From Candidatus Omnitrophota bacterium (GTDB taxonomy: Bacteria > Omnitrophota > Gorgyraeia > 2-01-FULL-45-10), in the NCBI GenBank assembly GCA_022703295.1, contig JAKLDX010000039.1, positions 1 to 8,098 on the forward strand: 8,098 bases of DNA. The letters run 5' to 3'. Positions 5,060-8,098 of this stretch are shown piece after piece. Below the pieces are notes generated by a model. It was given only the letters and a program-made list of their open reading frames with translations. It did not search any database and was not told where the DNA came from. Numbering within the stretch: position 1 is the first letter of the stretch; the number at the start of each line of letters is the position of its first letter. Position numbers and translations under genes: made by a program.

Positions 5060-6715
5060 ATGATTCCTAGAAAATGGAAGATGACGTTAAAGACGCACTG
5101 GGTCAAGATAACGGTTACCCTGACGATAATCATTTTAATACTTCTCGCGATCTGGGGGATGATGTCGCTCGAATCTTTCTACCGGAACATCACGCTGGCG
5201 CAGCTTCCAATGCAGATACTTTTATTCGCGTTCAACGCCGCGATATTCGTGTGGCTCTATACCGTTGTCCTCGGGAGAGGATTTTCAAAATCAAGCCGCA
5301 AGCTGACGATACGCGGTGAGCTGGTAAATGTAAAATGGTCCGATGTCATAGGCATGGATAATGTGAAGAATGAGGCCAAAGAAGTAGTCGAGCTCATAAG
5401 GGACAGGGTGCGTGTCAAAAAGATAGGCGGCAAGATACTGCGCGGCATACTGATGTTCGGCCCTCCGGGCTGCGGCAAGACATATCTGGCAAAAGCCATA
5501 GCTACCGAGACGGGGCTGCCGTTCATATCGATGTCCGGAAGCGAATTTGTCGAGATGTTCGTCGGAGTCGGCGCTTCCAGGATGAGGGCCTTATTTAAAA
5601 AGGCCAGAGACCTTGCTTACAGTTACGGCGGGTGCATTGTGTTCATAGACGAACCGGATGCGGTGGCGAGGAAAAGGGCATTCTCGGTTTTCGGCGGCAC
5701 GGGAGAGGGGAAATCCACCCAGAACCAGCTATTGGCGGAGATGGACGGACTTCAGGAAGTAGAGGAAAGGCCCGGAGAACCAAACCCGGCACAGAATATA
5801 ATAGTGATAGGCGCGACGAACGCCCCGGAAGACACGCTCGACAGGGCGCTGCGTCGACCCGGCCGTTTCGACAGGATCCTGTACATCGACAGGCCGAACC
5901 TGGAGGAAAGAGAGAAGCTTTTTGATTTCTATCTGAGCAAAGTCCAATACAATAAAAGCACTGTAGATGTAAAAAGGCTTGCGCGAAAAGCCGTATACAA
6001 AACGCCGGCGGAAATAGAGAGCATAGTTAAGGAGTCGGCGCTGATAGCTACCAGGAACAAGAGAGATGTTATAGAGGATGATGACATCATCGAGGCGATC
6101 GAGCGCATAGAGATGGGCACGAAACACAATTTCAACCTGACCCCCAAAGAAAAGGATATGGTGGCGTGGCACGAGACAGGCCACCTGATAGTCCTGTATA
6201 TGCTCCATCCGACCAAAGACGTATTCAAGGCGTCGATCATAGGCAGGAGGGGCGCCCTCGGAGTGGTGCACGAGAACCCCATAGAGGAGCGCTTTACAAG
6301 GGACAGGGAAATGCTTCTGTCCGATATAAAGATATGCCTGGCGGGCTTTGCGGCCGAGAAGATGAGGTTCAATACTACTTCCGACGGAGTGGATTCCGAT
6401 TTCAGGCAGGCGATGTCGATAGCCCATAACATGGTCTGGCGATGGGGCATGAATGATTCGGGGCTGATCGGAGATTATACCCTGATACCGGAATCGCAGA
6501 TATCAGACGGGACGAAAGAAACGTTGAATCAGGAAACGAACAAGATAATAAAGAGCTGTCTGAAAGACGTCGAAGACCTTCTCAATAAAGAAAAAGAGGT
6601 AGCCGAACGTTTCGTGAAAGAGCTTTTGGAAAAACAAGAGCTTGATTATGACGAGATAGACGCCATATTCAAAGAGTACGGTAAGGTCAGCGTAAGGGGC
6701 ATGAGCACCAGGTAA
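5060..6715 (+). CDS. FtsH-like membrane AAA+ zinc metalloprotease, divergent
   Basis: This 551-aa protein belongs to the FtsH/M41 family, which extracts and degrades membrane and cytosolic proteins using ATP. Two membrane segments lie near 17-36 and 50-70. They are joined by only about 15 residues, whereas typical FtsH has a periplasmic domain of some 70 residues there. The AAA+ core shows Walker A GPPGCGKT (134-141), the pore loop MFVGVG (166-171), Walker B IVFIDEPD (193-200, with DEPD in place of the usual DEID), sensor GATN (251-254) and arginine fingers R266 and R269 in RRPGRFDR. A linker insertion of about 10 residues sits at 231-246. The protease site is HETGH (371-375), with probable third zinc ligand D447. 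All catalytic elements are present, so it should be active. It overlaps the next gene by one base (TAATG) and sits between the two transketolase genes. It is probably a paralogue and not the housekeeping FtsH. Confidence 0.9.
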   Translation: MIPRKWKMTLKTHWVKITVTLTIIILILLAIWGMMSLESFYRNITLAQLPMQILLFAFNAAIFVWLYTVVLGRGFSKSSRKLTIRGELVNVKWSDVIGMDNVKNEAKEVVELIRDRVRVKKIGGKILRGILMFGPPGCGKTYLAKAIATETGLPFISMSGSEFVEMFVGVGASRMRALFKKARDLAYSYGGCIVFIDEPDAVARKRAFSVFGGTGEGKSTQNQLLAEMDGLQEVEERPGEPNPAQNIIVIGATNAPEDTLDRALRRPGRFDRILYIDRPNLEEREKLFDFYLSKVQYNKSTVDVKRLARKAVYKTPAEIESIVKESALIATRNKRDVIEDDDIIEAIERIEMGTKHNFNLTPKEKDMVAWHETGHLIVLYMLHPTKDVFKASIIGRRGALGVVHENPIEERFTRDREMLLSDIKICLAGFAAEKMRFNTTSDGVDSDFRQAMSIAHNMVWRWGMNDSGLIGDYTLIPESQISDGTKETLNQETNKIIKSCLKDVEDLLNKEKEVAERFVKELLEKQELDYDEIDAIFKEYGKVSVRGMSTR

Positions 6716-7716
6716 TGATAGCGAAAAGCCGCAGCACCACTTTTTTTATTTTACTGATCGCCGGTTGCTGGCTGCTTATCAATTTGACGGGGTGCTATCC
6801 CACCTATCCCAAAGGAAAGCTTAAAGAATCAATAGTCAAGATATGCAAGAAAGAATATAAGCTGGACGTAAAAGTCGATACTTTGGGGAAGACGATAGCC
6901 ATTTATCTTCCGTTGTCCGAAGACCTTCTGGATTTTAATTTCGGCCTGACGAAAAGCGCGGGCGAAAAGATAGACGATGTCATAACGAGTGCTACTAGAG
7001 TCGTCCTTTCGACGGATGCGGACTTTGATTTTTACTGCGTAATAGTACACGATGCCCGCATCCCGGAAGTGCAGTTCGTGATAATAAAATATGTGTACGA
7101 CGTCAAAAGGGCACTTCTAAACGATATCTCACGGGGTGAATACGGCAGGAGGATACTTTTCGACCTGAAGCTCAATCCTCAAGCGCAGAAGGAGCGCGCC
7201 GTCAAAGAAGTTTTCGAAAAGATGGGCATCGAGAATAAATGGCAGTCCGAGGTGATGAACGATTTTTTCAGGAGCGAGCCGACTGCCCTGGGGGACATAG
7301 GTTATTGGAACGGCCGTTTTTTCATAAAGGATATAACGCTTCCCGAATTCCTGGCCGAACAGATAGCGAACAGGATGAAGATAGAATTCAGGGAAGACAA
7401 GGATATCTCGGCATCCTACATGATAAAATCCTCCAAGGGTTCTTATCAGACAAAAGAGGGCAAGCGGTTTTTCAGATTAGAGGTGCAGGCTGAACCTAAA
7501 ATTTTTACGGATATCGAAAGAAAAGAGCTGCCTGATGTGGTTTTCCGTACGGCCTTAACGATCATCAATAAGGTCCTTTACGGCTATAAGTACGAAGATT
7601 TTGATTATTTTGAAATATTGGACATACCGAGCTCCAGAGTTTTAAAGGTGTCAAAGAGCGATTTGGAAAGTCTGCGAAAAAATAAGATCAGCTTTGAGGA
7701 TCTGGTAAAAAAATAG
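6715..7716 (+). CDS. Lipoprotein of unknown function
   Basis: This is a 333-aa protein I do not recognise. The N-terminus is a lipoprotein signal: basic residues at 4 and 6, a hydrophobic stretch, and the lipobox LTGC at 24-27. A second acceptable lipobox, IAGC, lies at 15-18, so the lipidated cysteine could be C18 or C27. C27 is favoured because it leaves a longer hydrophobic core. The mature part mixes charged helices and beta-like strands (for example QFVIIKYVYDVKRALL near 119-134) and ends lysine-rich. No further membrane segment is evident. It should be anchored on the outer face of the inner membrane or on the outer membrane. The start overlaps the FtsH-like stop by one base, so the two are coupled and probably act together, perhaps as an adaptor or substrate. 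That role is inference from position only. The transketolase C-terminal gene starts 14 nt after its stop. Confidence 0.8.
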   Translation: MIAKSRSTTFFILLIAGCWLLINLTGCYPTYPKGKLKESIVKICKKEYKLDVKVDTLGKTIAIYLPLSEDLLDFNFGLTKSAGEKIDDVITSATRVVLSTDADFDFYCVIVHDARIPEVQFVIIKYVYDVKRALLNDISRGEYGRRILFDLKLNPQAQKERAVKEVFEKMGIENKWQSEVMNDFFRSEPTALGDIGYWNGRFFIKDITLPEFLAEQIANRMKIEFREDKDISASYMIKSSKGSYQTKEGKRFFRLEVQAEPKIFTDIERKELPDVVFRTALTIINKVLYGYKYEDFDYFEILDIPSSRVLKVSKSDLESLRKNKISFEDLVKK

Positions 7717-7730
7717 GGCGAAAGGCACAA

Positions 7731-8098
7731 ATGGGCGAAGAGAAAATGAAGATGGTCCCGACAAGAGACGGCTTTGGCGAGGGCCTGATGGAACTGGGTA
7801 AGCGGAATAAGGATGTCGTTGTATTGTCGGCGGACCTGACCGATTCAACCAGGGCGGCATGGTTCAAGAAAAGTTTTCCGGACAGGTTCTTCGGCATGGG
7901 AGTGGCCGAACAGGATATGATCGGAACGGCAGCCGGTTTTGCCCTTGCCGGTAAGATACCGTTCGCCTGCACCTTCGGCGTATTCGCCTCAGGCAGGGCG
8001 TGGGACCAGATAAGGATATCGGTCGCTTACATGAACCTTAACGTCAAGATAGCTGGGACGCACGGCGGGATCTCCGTCGGGCCGGACGGCGCGACCCA
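7731..8098 (+). CDS. Transketolase, C-terminal subunit, truncated by window end
   Basis: The first 122 codons of the transketolase pyrimidine-binding half are present, and the frame is open to the last base. Family features are VPTRDGFGEGLMELG at 9-23, VVLSADLTDS at 30-39, the catalytic glutamate E60 in GMGVAEQDMIGTAAG (55-69), FACTFGVFASGRAWDQIR at 78-95, and GTHGGISVGPDGAT at 109-122. E60 corresponds to the residue that activates TPP in the partner subunit. It pairs with the N-terminal subunit encoded at 4098-4937 to form the enzyme. The ATG at 7731 is preceded by a weak AAAGG. In-frame ATGs at 7746 and 7752 are alternatives. It follows the lipoprotein gene by 14 nt and is likely cotranscribed with it. 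Confidence 0.93.
   Translation, partial: MGEEKMKMVPTRDGFGEGLMELGKRNKDVVVLSADLTDSTRAAWFKKSFPDRFFGMGVAEQDMIGTAAGFALAGKIPFACTFGVFASGRAWDQIRISVAYMNLNVKIAGTHGGISVGPDGAT

Noticed and set aside
5729..6427. Antisense ORF of 232 codons opposite the FtsH-like gene
   Set aside because: The + strand has all catalytic motifs of an AAA protease over the same bases. The antisense product shows no domain.
4098..7731. Transketolase broken by insertion (pseudogene)
   Set aside because: Both parts have intact N- and C-termini at the natural domain boundary and good starts. Two-subunit transketolases are common in bacteria, so this is a split enzyme with separated genes, not a broken one.

Overview
The window is a gene-dense bacterial stretch. 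Every gene is on the + strand and both ends cut through a gene. The codon style is rich in ATA and AAG, and the proteins are lysine-rich. Together with a NiFe-hydrogenase-like (complex I-related) module, a 29-codon AURKAIP1/COX24-type microprotein gene, a divergent FtsH and a two-gene transketolase, this fits an uncultured, probably anaerobic bacterium. Candidatus Omnitrophota or a neighbouring PVC-type candidate phylum is my best guess. That is inference from gene style, because the window holds no rRNA or other phylogenetic marker.

Region 1 (1-1208) is the 3' end of an energy-converting hydrogenase-related / complex I-like operon. It holds the C-terminal part of a 49-kDa (NuoD/HycE-type) large subunit, then 4 nt later a complete 20-kDa (NuoB/HycG-type) iron-sulfur subunit. 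The large subunit lacks the C-terminal DPCxxC nickel motif, so this looks like a nickel-free relative rather than a true hydrogenase.

Region 2 (1209-2307) is a 214-bp gap with a good sigma70-type promoter candidate, followed by hisG (long form). No other histidine gene is present here.

Region 3 (2308-2562) contains a 29-aa, very basic microprotein gene with an 11-nt Shine-Dalgarno sequence. It is bracketed by heptameric GCTNTCA-type repeats. These form a perfect 18-bp inverted repeat around the gene and a strong hairpin behind it.

Region 4 (2563-8098) reads as one operon: an exported 13-TPR protein, the transketolase N-terminal subunit (ATGA overlap), a second and AT-rich heptad array, an FtsH-like membrane AAA protease, an unrecognised lipoprotein (TAATG overlap), and the transketolase C-terminal subunit, which runs off the end. 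The protease/lipoprotein pair separates two genes whose products must assemble into one enzyme.

Most worth a second look: the microprotein with its repeat bracket, the protease/lipoprotein pair between the transketolase halves, and the two heptad-repeat families that share one architecture and sit at stop codons.
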